A DNA stretch of 64,000 nt from Bradyrhizobium sp. URHD0069 (GCF_000701345.1 NZ_JNIJ01000010.1:124001-188000), one strand, 5' to 3'. Counted from the first letter of the stretch, positions 35,973 to 44,983 are shown. Numbers and translations: made by a program. Notes: generated from the letters alone by a model not told the origin.

Positions 35973-37013
35973 TCACATCGGCCGATACGTCTGCACGTGA
36001 GCCGGCACGTTGACGCCGATTTTGACCTGGCCTACCGATCGGATGATGTTGTCGCCAAGCAGCTGGGCAAAGCAGGCGTACCCCCAATCGGTCATGTGCA
36101 GGCCGTCGGCGATCACGAAATTGTCGATCGGGATCGCCTGCTTCTCGTGCCAGTCGCGCATCACCTCGAAGCGCGGGAAAACGCCGACGTGACGCAATTC
36201 GGCGGTCTTGCCGAGCAGCTTCACCATCTTGCTTGCGCTCTCGCCGCGCTCGGTGACCTGCGGAGAATATTGCGGATCGACCAGCACAAGATCGGCGCCC
36301 GTGGCCTGAATGCGCGCGATACCCTCCTCCACCAGCTTTATCGTCTCCGTGGGATCGAGGTTGCGCAACACGGCATTGGTGCCGACTTGCCAGATCACGA
36401 GATCGGGCTTCATGTCGAGCACCGCTACCTGCAGCCGCTTCATCATTTCGGGAGCGTCTTCGCCGCCCTGACCGCGATTGACAACGGTAATGTCGGCAGT
36501 CGGATACTGCCGACGCAACTGCGCCGCCAGCCGGTTGGGATAGGTGAACTCGGGTGATGTCGTGCCGTAGCCAGAGGTCGAAGACGATCCGAATGCGACG
36601 ATCACCACCGGCTCGCCCGCGGCGAGCTTGCTCGCCACACGCGGCAGCGACCCCATCGATTTGGCGCCGCCCTTCGGCGGCAGGCAGGGAACGCGGCTGA
36701 AGATGTCGCTGGCCGATTTCGCGACCTCCTTCACCTTATCGATCGCCTTGGCGGTGAGGCTCTTTTGCTGCGCTGGATTTGCCTGGTCGACAGCTGCAGC
36801 ATTGCCCGCGCCGGTCGCGGCGGTCGTCTGCGGCGCCTGCGGCTTGGTGTTGCCAGATTTGGCTTTATCAGACTTAGCGCCGTCCGAGAGCGTGGCCTGT
36901 TGCGCGGCCTGGGCGCGCGCGGGCGACATCGACACCGGCGTCAGCAGGACGAGTGCCGCGACGGCGGCCAGAGCCAGCGATGCGCTTCGACAAAAAGGGC
37001 TGGGACAACTCAT
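35973..37013 (-). CDS. SGNH/GDSL-family exported hydrolase
   Basis: A 346-residue protein with a long signal peptide (cut near ARAQ, about residue 36), a low-complexity Ala/Lys/Gln linker, and a C-terminal SGNH domain. The nucleophile block is GSSSTSGYG in place of GDSL, an NRG block follows, and the catalytic Asp/His pair is present as ADGLHMTDWG. Such enzymes deacetylate or deacylate periplasmic carbohydrates. It is the third gene of the opgC operon, 13 bp after the second. Confidence 0.82.
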   Translation of the reverse strand: MSCPSPFCRSASLALAAVAALVLLTPVSMSPARAQAAQQATLSDGAKSDKAKSGNTKPQAPQTTAATGAGNAAAVDQANPAQQKSLTAKAIDKVKEVAKSASDIFSRVPCLPPKGGAKSMGSLPRVASKLAAGEPVVIVAFGSSSTSGYGTTSPEFTYPNRLAAQLRRQYPTADITVVNRGQGGEDAPEMMKRLQVAVLDMKPDLVIWQVGTNAVLRNLDPTETIKLVEEGIARIQATGADLVLVDPQYSPQVTERGESASKMVKLLGKTAELRHVGVFPRFEVMRDWHEKQAIPIDNFVIADGLHMTDWGYACFAQLLGDNIIRSVGQVKIGVNVPAHVQTYRPM

Positions 37014-37026
37014 TAACGCCGGATCC

Positions 37027-37785
37027 TCAATTCTGTTGCGCCGGGTTGAGGCGAGCTAAGTCGATCACAAAACTCGACAGGGCCCGGCCAAGGCAATCGT
37101 GGACACGCTTTGCAAGTCCGATGCCATGCGATGTGCTGAACAGATTGAAGTCTCCCGTATCGTTCCAGTGACGCATGATGGCGAAGCGATCGAACAGCGG
37201 AATCTCGTGCTGCTGCGCTACCACCCGCATATTATCTAGGTACGGCGCTGCCGAAATCATCGTTTCCGTGCGGGGGCTATATTGCAGATTCATTAAGACC
37301 ACATCGGCCCCGCCTTTTTGCAACGCAACAACTCCTTCGTCGACGGCGCTGCGAAAATCATCGGGGTCGATGGATCGCATAGCATCGACGGTGCCGGTTT
37401 GCCAAATGACCAAAGTAGGCTTCTTTGCTTCCACAAGCTTGGCGAGCCCGGCGGCTACTTCCTCGGAGGTTTTCTTTGCCTGTAGTTCGACGGAAACGTT
37501 CACCGGCACCCCAGGCAGCTGATCGAGAAGCATTGCCTGCAGGCGACTGGGATAGGCGCTTCCGTCTGATGTGTTGATGGTCGACGACCGGCTACCCACC
37601 ACCAGAATATCCAGCGAACGGCCGTTTTTTATGGCTTCCGCGACCTTCGGGAGCCTGCTTTCGCTTGTGAGCAGATAGGCCGGAACTTCGCAACTCTGCG
37701 GAGCATCCTCGGCGCGAACGGGCCCCGCGATCAAAAGGCCGGCCAGCAATGTCAGGCGCAGGATGGTTCCCGACTTGGACTTCAT
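37027..37785 (-). CDS. SGNH-like exported protein lacking the DxxH aspartate
   Basis: A 252-residue protein with a signal peptide and an SGNH fold paralogous to the next gene (VVGSRSSTINTSDGSAYPSRLQ, VIWQTGTVDA, VVLMNLQYSP). At the position of the usual D-x-x-H this one reads STSH, so the aspartate is missing; it could be inactive, use a different acid, or be a binding partner. The start overlaps the stop of opgC (TGATG). Confidence 0.75.
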   Translation of the reverse strand: MKSKSGTILRLTLLAGLLIAGPVRAEDAPQSCEVPAYLLTSESRLPKVAEAIKNGRSLDILVVGSRSSTINTSDGSAYPSRLQAMLLDQLPGVPVNVSVELQAKKTSEEVAAGLAKLVEAKKPTLVIWQTGTVDAMRSIDPDDFRSAVDEGVVALQKGGADVVLMNLQYSPRTETMISAAPYLDNMRVVAQQHEIPLFDRFAIMRHWNDTGDFNLFSTSHGIGLAKRVHDCLGRALSSFVIDLARLNPAQQN

Positions 37786-39092
37786 CAGCCCCCTCCCGCC
37801 ATATCAGCGTTGCCGCCGGTGCCTTTTGCTCGTGAGGCACTCTTGTCGGCAACGTGCTTGTACCACGAAATCACCCACGCCATGCCGCACATAATGAGGA
37901 TTCCGGAAATACTGATAATGAAATGCAGCCGGGCCCCGCCGGCAATTTCGGCCAGCACGAAGTGCCCGGCGAACGCCAGGAAGACGCCGAGGCAGAAAAT
38001 CTCCAGCGAATGTTGTCCGCACAGGATCAGCGGCCGCAGCCAGCGCGATTTCAGTCCCGGCCAGTCCTTCGGCAGGAAGCGCACCGTAATGGCCGCCAGC
38101 GCCAGAAAATGCGCGAACCTCAGCACATCGAGATCGGTCTTGTTGATGGGATACATCCATTGCTCAAGCCGGCGCGGCATCAGATGATTCAATTGCGGGT
38201 AATACCACGTCAGCGTCACGCAGAACGCCGCGAATAGATAGACAAAACAAATCCACAACGTGATCGGCGACGAGAGAATCCGCGACATTCGCCTGGCGCC
38301 GCCCAGCGCACACCACGCACCGAACACGAACAGCAATTGCCAGGCGAACGGATTGAAGGCCCAGAAGCCGTTCGGGTAGGCCGACAGATACCAATCGTAG
38401 TGCCAGGTGAGGGCATAGAGCAGCACCGATAGCCCCAGCGTGACGTCGGCTCTCCATTTCATCAGCCACAGGATCCCGGGCAGAAACAGCATCAGCACGA
38501 TATAGAGCGGCAGCACGTCCATGTTCACGGGCCGAAATCTCAGGAGCAGCGCCTGGACGATGATGACGTCCGGCTGCTTGAGGAAATCCATAATCCCCAT
38601 TTCTTCTGTGTACAGCGGGTTCTCGAAACTGGTGGCGACGTAGGAAATCTCCGCGAGGAAGATCGTAAACAGGAAGACGTGCGCGACATAGATTTGCCAG
38701 ACCCGCCGCAGGATGCGCGCGGTCGCCACCACGACGCCGGAGTCAAGCATCGCGCGGCCATAGACGAACGCCGCAGTATAGCCCGAGATGAAAATGAAGA
38801 TTTCGGTGGCGTCGCTGAACCCGTAATTGCGGATCGTGAACCAGGTCAAAAAATTTGGCGGCAGGTGGTCGATGAAGATCAGCCACAGCGCCAGCCCACG
38901 AAACAGATCGAGCCGCAGTTCGCGCTCGCTCCCTGCCGGAGGCGACACGGCGGTCGCCGCAACAGCCGGCGCAGCTACCGGCTCTCGCGCAATCGCATCC
39001 GCGGCCTCCGCGAAAGGTCGTCCGGCGATCCGATCGGCAATTGTCGTCATCTGGCCCATCTCGAGATCGGTTTTTATACGCTTGCTTAACAC
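37785..39092 (-). CDS. opgC: OpgC-family acyltransferase-like membrane protein
   Basis: A 435-residue protein with about ten transmembrane helices and the OpgC signature (RLDLFRGLALWLIFIDHLPPN, FIFISGYTAAFVYG). E. coli OpgC succinylates periplasmic glucans; the homologue here is expected to add acyl groups to cyclic or osmoregulated glucans. It is first in an operon with two SGNH proteins, giving an acylation/deacylation set, by inference. The exact N-terminus is uncertain; in-frame ATG codons occur at residues 12 and 15. Confidence 0.85.
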   Translation of the reverse strand: MLSKRIKTDLEMGQMTTIADRIAGRPFAEAADAIAREPVAAPAVAATAVSPPAGSERELRLDLFRGLALWLIFIDHLPPNFLTWFTIRNYGFSDATEIFIFISGYTAAFVYGRAMLDSGVVVATARILRRVWQIYVAHVFLFTIFLAEISYVATSFENPLYTEEMGIMDFLKQPDVIIVQALLLRFRPVNMDVLPLYIVLMLFLPGILWLMKWRADVTLGLSVLLYALTWHYDWYLSAYPNGFWAFNPFAWQLLFVFGAWCALGGARRMSRILSSPITLWICFVYLFAAFCVTLTWYYPQLNHLMPRRLEQWMYPINKTDLDVLRFAHFLALAAITVRFLPKDWPGLKSRWLRPLILCGQHSLEIFCLGVFLAFAGHFVLAEIAGGARLHFIISISGILIMCGMAWVISWYKHVADKSASRAKGTGGNADMAGGG

Positions 39093-39297
39093 GAAAGATA
39101 GTATCGGCAGATACTATAGTCCCCGAGTTGCAAGCAAGATGCGCGGCTTGTGGCGGCGCGGACGCGCATTAGGCCGGAACTTTGTTGAAACGACGATCTG
39201 GAACTTGAACGATATGGATGTCGTCGGTGCCGGCCGGCGATTGGTTCCGCCTGAAATTTTCGCTATGATGTCACACGATTTGGAAAGAATCGCCCGT

Positions 39298-39690
39298 ATG
39301 TACCGCGCCGTTACCCGCCAGATCGAAGTCACCGTCGAACCGAACTTCCTGCCGGAACGCTCGTCGGTCGAAAACCGCCAATATTTCTGGTCCTACACCA
39401 TCGTCATCACCAACACCGGCGACGAGACGGTGCAACTGCGGACGCGGCACTGGATCATTACCGACGCCTCGGGCCGCAAGCAGGAAGTCCGCGGCGAAGG
39501 CGTGGTCGGCGAACAGCCCGTGCTCGCGCCTGGCGAGCGCTTCGAATATACCAGCGGCGTGCCACTTCCGACCGCCTCAGGATTCATGACCGGCCGCTAC
39601 CAGATGGTGAATGAGAGCGGCGAGCGGTTCGAGATCGACGTCCCGACGTTCTCGCTCGACGGTCCGGACTGCAAGCGGACGTTGAATTAG
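39298..39690 (+). CDS. apaG: ApaG
   Basis: A 130-residue fibronectin-III-like beta-sandwich protein with the family's VEVTVEPNFLPE-like start, YFWSYTIVITN, WIITDASGRKQEVRGEGVVGEQPVL and GRYQMV blocks. Start chosen by the ggaaaga nine bases upstream; the long upstream frame is not protein-like. ApaG is linked to Co2+ resistance and Mg2+ efflux, but its biochemical role is unsettled. Confidence 0.92.
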   Translation: MYRAVTRQIEVTVEPNFLPERSSVENRQYFWSYTIVITNTGDETVQLRTRHWIITDASGRKQEVRGEGVVGEQPVLAPGERFEYTSGVPLPTASGFMTGRYQMVNESGERFEIDVPTFSLDGPDCKRTLN

Positions 39691-39707
39691 GGGCGCTGCG
39701 CCCTCCC

Positions 39708-39826
39708 CGTCATTGCGAGCCGACGGGTCGCGCAAATGCGCGCCCGATGACAGGCTCCGCGAAGCAACCATTTTGCCGCTTGCGGAGGCGTGGATTGCTT
39801 CGTCGCTTCGCTCCTCGCAATGACGG
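39708..39826. repeat. About 120-bp palindromic intergenic repeat, copy C
   Basis: Same orientation and near-identical to 15592-15709: cgtcattgcgagccgacgggtcgcg at one end and ctcctcgcaatgacgg at the other, with gaagcaacc / ggattgcttcgtcgc inside. It directly precedes the island's left flank. Confidence 0.85.
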
Positions 39827-39839
39827 CTCGATACAGTTT

Positions 39840-40131
39840 TGCATTCTCGCGACACATTGCGCCCGAGGTTTGCAATTGCAGTCGCCCTCGAAAATCAGAG
39901 GGCGCAGGGAAGACCGGGTGCGCGCTGCACCCGCGGTCTCGTGTGCAAATGCACATAAAGAAAACGCACACGAGCATACAGGTTCAGCGGAGGCATCCGG
40001 CCTTCCCTGCGCAATGGCTTTACGGTTTACTTCGCGCTCTCCCCGGTGACCGGGCTTTGTTGTCACCGTCGCCGCGCAGATACTTCTGCGCAACTTGACG
40101 CCAGCATCGGGGCGCCAGGACCACACGACTT
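39840..40131. repeat. Left half of a structured chromosomal repeat split by the island
   Basis: This stretch has several strong hairpins: gcgcagggaag with cttccctgcgc at long distance (about 39903 and 40001), ctcgtgtgc with gcacacgag, ggtgac with gtcacc, and gcgcag-atactt-ctgcgc. It ends in the island's 11-bp core. The other half appears to continue at 63641-63985. From memory, a repeat of this kind with a ccacacgactt core is frequent in Bradyrhizobium genomes. Confidence 0.6.
40121..40131. repeat. attL core repeat of the island
   Basis: ccacacgactt, the direct-repeat partner of 63641-63651. The bases before it (gccagga) belong to the left half of the structured repeat. Confidence 0.75.
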
Positions 40132-40473
40132 GAAGTCTAGGCGTTTTTTCCGCCTGTTGAAAACTCTAAAAACCTCCGGAAAATAAGGGTTTCTTTGAAT
40201 TGGCGGCCCGCGTCGTGCTGCTGGCGGAAACGCGCCGGGCCCTATTAGGCCCTAGTTTCACATCCTGCCGTTTGGGCGAGAGTTGGGGCTGCGCCCGGCA
40301 AGGCTTGATCCGGTCGGGCTGCGCCTCGGTGGCCTGTGGCCGCCTGTGCGCTGGCGCGGCTTGCCCGGTGTCCTTGGCCTGTCGCTCGCGGCGCGCTGTA
40401 CGGCCTTCCTGCGGCCTTGACGCTGCCGCCTGTCGCCTGCGCCGTCGCTCCCGGTGCGCGGCCTGCCCAAAAA
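40132..40473. other. Left edge of the island, no confident gene
   Basis: A short hairpin aggcg-ttttttc-cgcct follows the junction. The rest is GC-rich and low in complexity (recurring ggcctg and cgcctgt words). Open frames on both strands are Arg/Ala/Cys-rich and look non-coding. Confidence 0.5.
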
Positions 40474-41235
40474 CTAACTCAGGCCAAGACGCTGACATTC
40501 AAGTTCGGTCTCCTTCAACACGCGATCAACCTGGATCGCCGCTCCGCCAAGCAAGCCAGCAGGATCGCTGCCGCCGATGACAGGATCGCTCGAAGCAAAC
40601 GAGAGACCGAAAGCGAAATAGCCTCCTCCGTTCGTGAAATCGGCACCGTTAAGGCCGAGAAGTTCCAGCGCGAATGACTGCGGGTCCCAGCGATGCCCGA
40701 AGCCCAGCATTATACCCTTGGTGACGTACATGACCTGATGCTTATCCGTCTTGAACGGGATCAGCGTGGCGTGCTTCTGAGTATTGCAGAGCGTGTTCAG
40801 GGCAGCCAACCAAAGGTTGCCACCGGCGTAGGGGTGGAAAGTCCTAAACAGTGCGATGATCTCCGGTCGAAGATCGGCACATCTTCCTTTGACGACATCG
40901 TCCAGCTTTTCGAGAGAGCCAGCCATCGGAAAGTACGCCTTCTTTGGCTTAAGCGTTCCGTCGGCGAGAGCGGTTGCGTAGGCGGTCTGATCAAGTGCAG
41001 AGCGCAGGTTGTTTGCGGCATCAAACGCGATGCTGCAAAGTTCTTCGAAGAAGTCCCGATCAAATTTGATTGTGTGCTGGTTTTTCGGACCGGGTCGTCG
41101 CTCGATCATATAGGTCCCAGGCGCCCTGCCATTCATGAAATCATCTGTCTTGGAACGGAGGACCTCTATATGATGATGCGCCCGAGCAAGCGTTCTCTTT
41201 GGGCTGTAAAATAAATCGGCTTGCACCTGATCCAC
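40474..41235 (-). CDS. Helical protein of unknown function, HEPN-like pattern
   Basis: A 253-residue protein with an alpha-helical pattern. The segment AANNLRSALDQTAYATALADG followed by LNTLCNTQKHATLIPF resembles a family of bacterial proteins with N-L-R-S-A-L-D and N-x-x-K-H motifs that may be related to HEPN domains. I do not recognise a named family. It is the first gene at the island's left end. Confidence 0.6.
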   Translation of the reverse strand: MDQVQADLFYSPKRTLARAHHHIEVLRSKTDDFMNGRAPGTYMIERRPGPKNQHTIKFDRDFFEELCSIAFDAANNLRSALDQTAYATALADGTLKPKKAYFPMAGSLEKLDDVVKGRCADLRPEIIALFRTFHPYAGGNLWLAALNTLCNTQKHATLIPFKTDKHQVMYVTKGIMLGFGHRWDPQSFALELLGLNGADFTNGGGYFAFGLSFASSDPVIGGSDPAGLLGGAAIQVDRVLKETELECQRLGLS

Positions 41236-41669
41236 TCCTCTGGTCCCGAGAAGCTATCGCACAGGTTGCGATCGGGCGGAAGGTGGCGCCTCAAGTCGCC
41301 GCTGAAAATGGCTGTTCGCGCGACCATATGGCAAAGCATTGCAGCGCTTTTCCGGGCCTTTCGATGAGCGCGTGGCGCTGCTGGCGTGTCGGTCGTCTGC
41401 GCGGCGCCGCGGTGGTCACGATGATGCGGCGACGGTGCGACTTCCGCTTTCGGTGGCATAGCGGACCATGCACGGACTTGCCGCTGGCCAACCCGGTCGC
41501 GAATGGACCCGAAGGCGACATGCTGAAAAAGTCGTCAACGCTCCTAACGTGCTCCGCTTGGTTGCACCGAAATGTGCCAAATTGATCGTTTCTTGATGGC
41601 GGTGGTTCGAGATTACAGCTACCATCCGGATAATTTTGATCAACGAATTGGGAAGTATGGGAGGTTACA
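41236..41669. other. Intergenic region ahead of the alpha/beta hydrolase
   Basis: The open frames are short and Arg/Cys-rich, with no ribosome-binding sites. The AT-richer last 100 bases probably hold the hydrolase promoter. Confidence 0.5.
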
Positions 41670-42710
41670 TTGAGATTTCAAATTGCCGCAATCGGAGCTG
41701 TCATTTTCGCTACAATCGCTGCTCCTGCAATCGCACAAACGCCGCCCCTTGTCACAGACGAGATAATGGTGAAAACGGGCGATCCGGGGATCGAAATCTA
41801 CGTTCGCAACAAGCGACCAGCAAGCATGACAACATTCCGTCCCGAGCAGACGGTGTTGTATGTTCATGGCGCGACATATCCGTCAGAAACCGCGTTCGAC
41901 CTCAAGCTCGATGGTGTCTCGTGGATGGAGTATATGGCCTCGCGCGGATACGACGTGTGGCTTTTGGACTTGCGCGGTTACGGCAAATCGACCCGCCCGG
42001 CGGAGATGGCCGATAAGCCTGAAGCTAATCCACCCATTGTGCGAGGCGAAACCGCCGTAAAAGACATTGGTACGGCTGTCGATTTCATCCTACAGCGCCG
42101 CAACATACCAAGGCTAAACCTGTTGGGTTTTTCGTGGGGCACCGCGCTTATGGCCACCTACACGACCCAGAACGCGCAGAAGGTCGAGCGGCTGATCCTG
42201 TATGCGCCGCTTTGGATCAGGCAGACAGCCTCGCTGGTGCAGGCTGGTCCGGGTCCGCTTGGTGCTTATAGGATGGTCAACCGCGAACAGGCCAAGCAGC
42301 GTTGGTACACCGGCGTCCCGGAGGAGAAGAAGGCAACGCTTATTCCGGCTGGATGGTTCGACGCTTGGGCTGATGCAACCTTCGCGACCGATCCCGTTGG
42401 CGCTCAAATGATGCCCGCGGTTGTCCGGGCGCCCAACGGGGTTGTGCTGGACGGCAATGAGTTCTGGGGGGCCGGAAAGCCCTACTATGACCCTTCGAAG
42501 ATAACTGTACCCACCTTGCTGGTTGGAGCCGAATGGGATAGGGACGCCCCGCCCCACATGGCGCAAACCTTGTTCCCCTTGTTAGTCAACGCACCCGACA
42601 AGCGCTATGTCGCATTGGCTGAGGGCACCCACTCGATAAGTTTGGAGCGAAATCGGCTGAAGCTTTTTGAAGCCGTGCAAGCATTCCTCGACGAAGCGAA
42701 GCGTTCCTGA
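41670..42710 (+). CDS. Exported alpha/beta hydrolase
   Basis: A 346-residue protein. The TTG start is preceded by gggagg six bases upstream, and a signal peptide ends at ALAIAQ-like residues 20-23 (AIAQT). The fold is an alpha/beta hydrolase: nucleophile elbow GFSWGT, LDLRGYGKS before it, a WDRDAP acid loop and a final EGTHSI histidine, so the Ser-Asp-His triad is complete. The substrate is unknown. It is island cargo with AT-richer codons than the chromosomal genes. Confidence 0.82.
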   Translation: MRFQIAAIGAVIFATIAAPAIAQTPPLVTDEIMVKTGDPGIEIYVRNKRPASMTTFRPEQTVLYVHGATYPSETAFDLKLDGVSWMEYMASRGYDVWLLDLRGYGKSTRPAEMADKPEANPPIVRGETAVKDIGTAVDFILQRRNIPRLNLLGFSWGTALMATYTTQNAQKVERLILYAPLWIRQTASLVQAGPGPLGAYRMVNREQAKQRWYTGVPEEKKATLIPAGWFDAWADATFATDPVGAQMMPAVVRAPNGVVLDGNEFWGAGKPYYDPSKITVPTLLVGAEWDRDAPPHMAQTLFPLLVNAPDKRYVALAEGTHSISLERNRLKLFEAVQAFLDEAKRS

Positions 42711-43169
42711 TCTCACGAGCGGTCGACCCGTGGTATCTGAGCGAGAGCGCTACGTCCGCTTGTGGCACATCGCGTCATTTCGCTACGCTGCGGAATTTGG
42801 TCCCTATCTGAGCATAGCGGACATTGAGTAGGACGCGCCGCCTCCCTAATTGCCCGTCGATGATATATGCCATCGACGTGCTCGATGACGCGATGGGCGT
42901 GATGCAACCGCTCCCATCGGTTCGCGGGTCCTTCCGAGGGCGTGAGGAACTGCCGGGACCGCGCGACGCCGGGCTATAAATATATTTCAAAACAAGCATT
43001 TCGTGGTTTAGTTTGCGAACCGGTACACAATAGGCGGCGTGCGATGTGGCGCATGCCGAATACGGAAGCCGTGATATTCATGGGTTGGAACGCCGGGGCC
43101 GGCACGAGGTTAGATGGATTGCGCGCCATCGCGGCGGCGCTGACCGGCGCGTTGGATTGGAGGCGGCCC
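42711..43169. other. Intergenic region with degenerate repeat-like sequence
   Basis: A block near 42750-42830 (cgctacgtccgcttgtggcac, ctgagcatagcggacattg) resembles a degenerate rhizobial repeat built around cgtccgctt / gcggacat words. A comparable block lies at 50800-50870. No gene is supported. Confidence 0.4.
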
Positions 43170-43364
43170 ATGAAAATCATCGTGGACGAAGCCGGCGAGA
43201 TCATCGCCCAAACAACGGATGACCATACTCTAATCGGCGGCCACCACCGCCTCTCAGTGGCGGCCAGCCTCGGTAAAAGACTGTTCTGGCGAGATACCGG
43301 CGAACCTGTGAAGCTTGATCTCTTCTTCAAGCGTCATGGAAGTTCTCTTCGACGTACAGCCTGA
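43170..43364 (+). CDS. Small protein with a ParB-like GHHR motif
   Basis: A 64-residue frame with an ATG preceded by ggagg at a spacing of six. The segment TLIGGHHRLSVAASLGKRLFW resembles the G-x-H-R motif of ParB/sulfiredoxin-like nuclease domains, but the protein is far too short for a full domain. It could be a truncated relative or a real microprotein. Function unknown. Confidence 0.4.
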   Translation: MKIIVDEAGEIIAQTTDDHTLIGGHHRLSVAASLGKRLFWRDTGEPVKLDLFFKRHGSSLRRTA

Positions 43365-43581
43365 GCCGCTCGCCGAGCGTATCGTTGTTCGGGTACATCG
43401 CGATGGTCGTCATCGCGGTTGCGCTGCTGGTGGCGTGATCGTTGACCGGCAGCGGCGCGGTGTGGACGTGGCAATAAGGGAAAAGCGGAAGAAACTTCCG
43501 GTTTTAGCCAGACGCGGCTGAAGGAGGCCCGCACTGTCTTGGCCGCGCGAACTTGCCATTGCCGCTCGCGACGGCCCGGCG

Positions 43582-44148
43582 CTATCGCCTCACCTTGCCC
43601 TGCTGCTTGATCGCCCACAGCCGGTAGGCTTCGTCCTCGTAGAGATCATCACCTGTCGGCGGCGGGACCAGTCGCGCGCCTTCCTTGCGGAAATGATCGA
43701 GACCACGGCCCAGCTTTTTCCCGGCGATGGTGTGCCGATCGTTGGCCCAGTCCGGTATCTCCGGCGCGAAGCCTTCGAGTTGAGCGCGCAGCCCGATCGC
43801 CGCACCGAAGTGATCGCCCTCACGGCTCTTTTGGGCGCGGCACATCAACCGGATGGCATTGCCTATTGCCAACCGCGATGCGCCTGGCTTCTCCGGGTCA
43901 TACCATCGCATCGCCTGTGCGACGGCAGTCGCGACGAACGGCACGATGGCCGGGTCGGCCTGAGTGTCGATGTCCTCGTGGGAGATGATCTCAAGGCGTT
44001 TGCAGACCATCGAGTGGAACGCCTTCGAGGTGTGCATCAGTTCGACGGCGAACTCCATCGCTTCGCGCTCCAGGCCGCGCCTGATCGCCTTCTGCATCGC
44101 TGAGACGCAGGCCATCGCAGGAAGGCCGCTCTTGGTATCGGGGATCAT
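43582..44148 (-). CDS. Free-standing RarA/MgsA C-terminal-like protein
   Basis: A 188-residue helical protein; the ATG overlaps the stop of the upstream gene (ATGA). Residues about 15-115 follow the pattern of the C-terminal region of the clamp-loader-like ATPase RarA/MgsA: KAIRRGLEREAMEFAVELM, a C-K-R-L-E-I-I-S-H-E-D-I core, and a later LAIGNAIRLMCRAQKSREGDHFGAAIG block. No Walker motifs are present, so the ATPase is missing. It may join an oligomer or bind DNA-repair or replication proteins. Confidence 0.6.
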   Translation of the reverse strand: MIPDTKSGLPAMACVSAMQKAIRRGLEREAMEFAVELMHTSKAFHSMVCKRLEIISHEDIDTQADPAIVPFVATAVAQAMRWYDPEKPGASRLAIGNAIRLMCRAQKSREGDHFGAAIGLRAQLEGFAPEIPDWANDRHTIAGKKLGRGLDHFRKEGARLVPPPTGDDLYEDEAYRLWAIKQQGKVRR

Positions 44149-44405
44149 CGGCTGGCTCCGTCGAGAGCGACGGGACCGATAACGAACGTCTCGCCCGCGA
44201 TCATTGCCGCGACGATCACGCGGGCCTGCGCGAGCGAATAGGCGTGGATGGTGAAAAGTTGCTTCGGGTTCTGGCCGGGTATCGGCTGAAAGACCGTGAA
44301 GGGCTTGGGGTTGCGCACTGGCTTGCTCCTGTGGCTGGCTGGTGTTCGTCCGTTCAGCCACCGAAGTTGCCCGCAGTAAAACATTGTTTTCATTAGGAAA
44401 TTCAT
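44145..44405 (-). CDS. Small protein of unknown function coupled to the RarA-C-like gene
   Basis: An 86-residue basic protein with the pattern FTVFQPIPGQNPKQLFTIHAYSLAQARVIVAAMIAGETFVIGP, a single small alpha/beta unit. No family recognised. It overlaps the next gene by four bases. The start is tentative, since several in-frame ATG codons occur near the beginning. Confidence 0.5.
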   Translation of the reverse strand: MNFLMKTMFYCGQLRWLNGRTPASHRSKPVRNPKPFTVFQPIPGQNPKQLFTIHAYSLAQARVIVAAMIAGETFVIGPVALDGASR

Positions 44406-44564
44406 TATCCAACATTGTTTCGGACCTGACCGCCGCCGCCTCCATTAGCGCGGTTGAAGCCGATGCCGGGGGGTGCCGCGTCGCCTTCGTTGTGCCCGGC
44501 ACGCCATCCACCGCAATCTGTAGCGGCTTGCCTGTCCATCGTGCCCCGACGCATCCTCTCTCGC

Positions 44565-44978
44565 ATGGGCAACAAGTCACGCGAGACGATCTACGGCGCA
44601 TCGATCCGGGCAGCGGCTGAGCAGGCGGCGGAAGCGCGCAAGACCGCTGACCGTTTGGCCTGCGAGGCGTGGAACAAGCGCATGCTCGGCTTTCAGGGTC
44701 CGGCGCAGCCATCGCCGACGCTGGGCGACGCGATCAACGCCGGGTTTGGCTATCTCGAAGTCCGCTGCCTTGGCTGCGACACGCACCAGACCATTGCCCT
44801 CGACATCGTGCGGCGACCGAAGGCAACGCCCGTCCATGAGCTGGAGCGCTACATGCGCTGCAAGGATTGTTCGCAGGTCCGGGGCTATCCCTACAAGCGG
44901 AGCCATCTGGTGGCGCTGCGCGCGACCAAGATCACGGCGAGCGATCCGCCGTCGACGTGGTGGCCGGGGGAACGATAG
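44565..44978 (+). CDS. Zinc-ribbon-like protein of unknown function
   Basis: A 137-residue protein with two C-x-x-C pairs (RCLGCDTHQ and RCKDCSQVRGYPYKR) likely to bind one zinc, and a basic helical N-terminus. A DNA- or RNA-binding adaptor role is plausible. The next gene starts five bases after its stop. Confidence 0.6.
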   Translation: MGNKSRETIYGASIRAAAEQAAEARKTADRLACEAWNKRMLGFQGPAQPSPTLGDAINAGFGYLEVRCLGCDTHQTIALDIVRRPKATPVHELERYMRCKDCSQVRGYPYKRSHLVALRATKITASDPPSTWWPGER

Positions 44979-44983
44979 CGCGC

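Noticed and set aside
40166..40498. Arg/Gln-rich frames at the island's left edge
   Set aside because: Low-complexity GC-rich sequence; no ribosome-binding site or recognisable motif.
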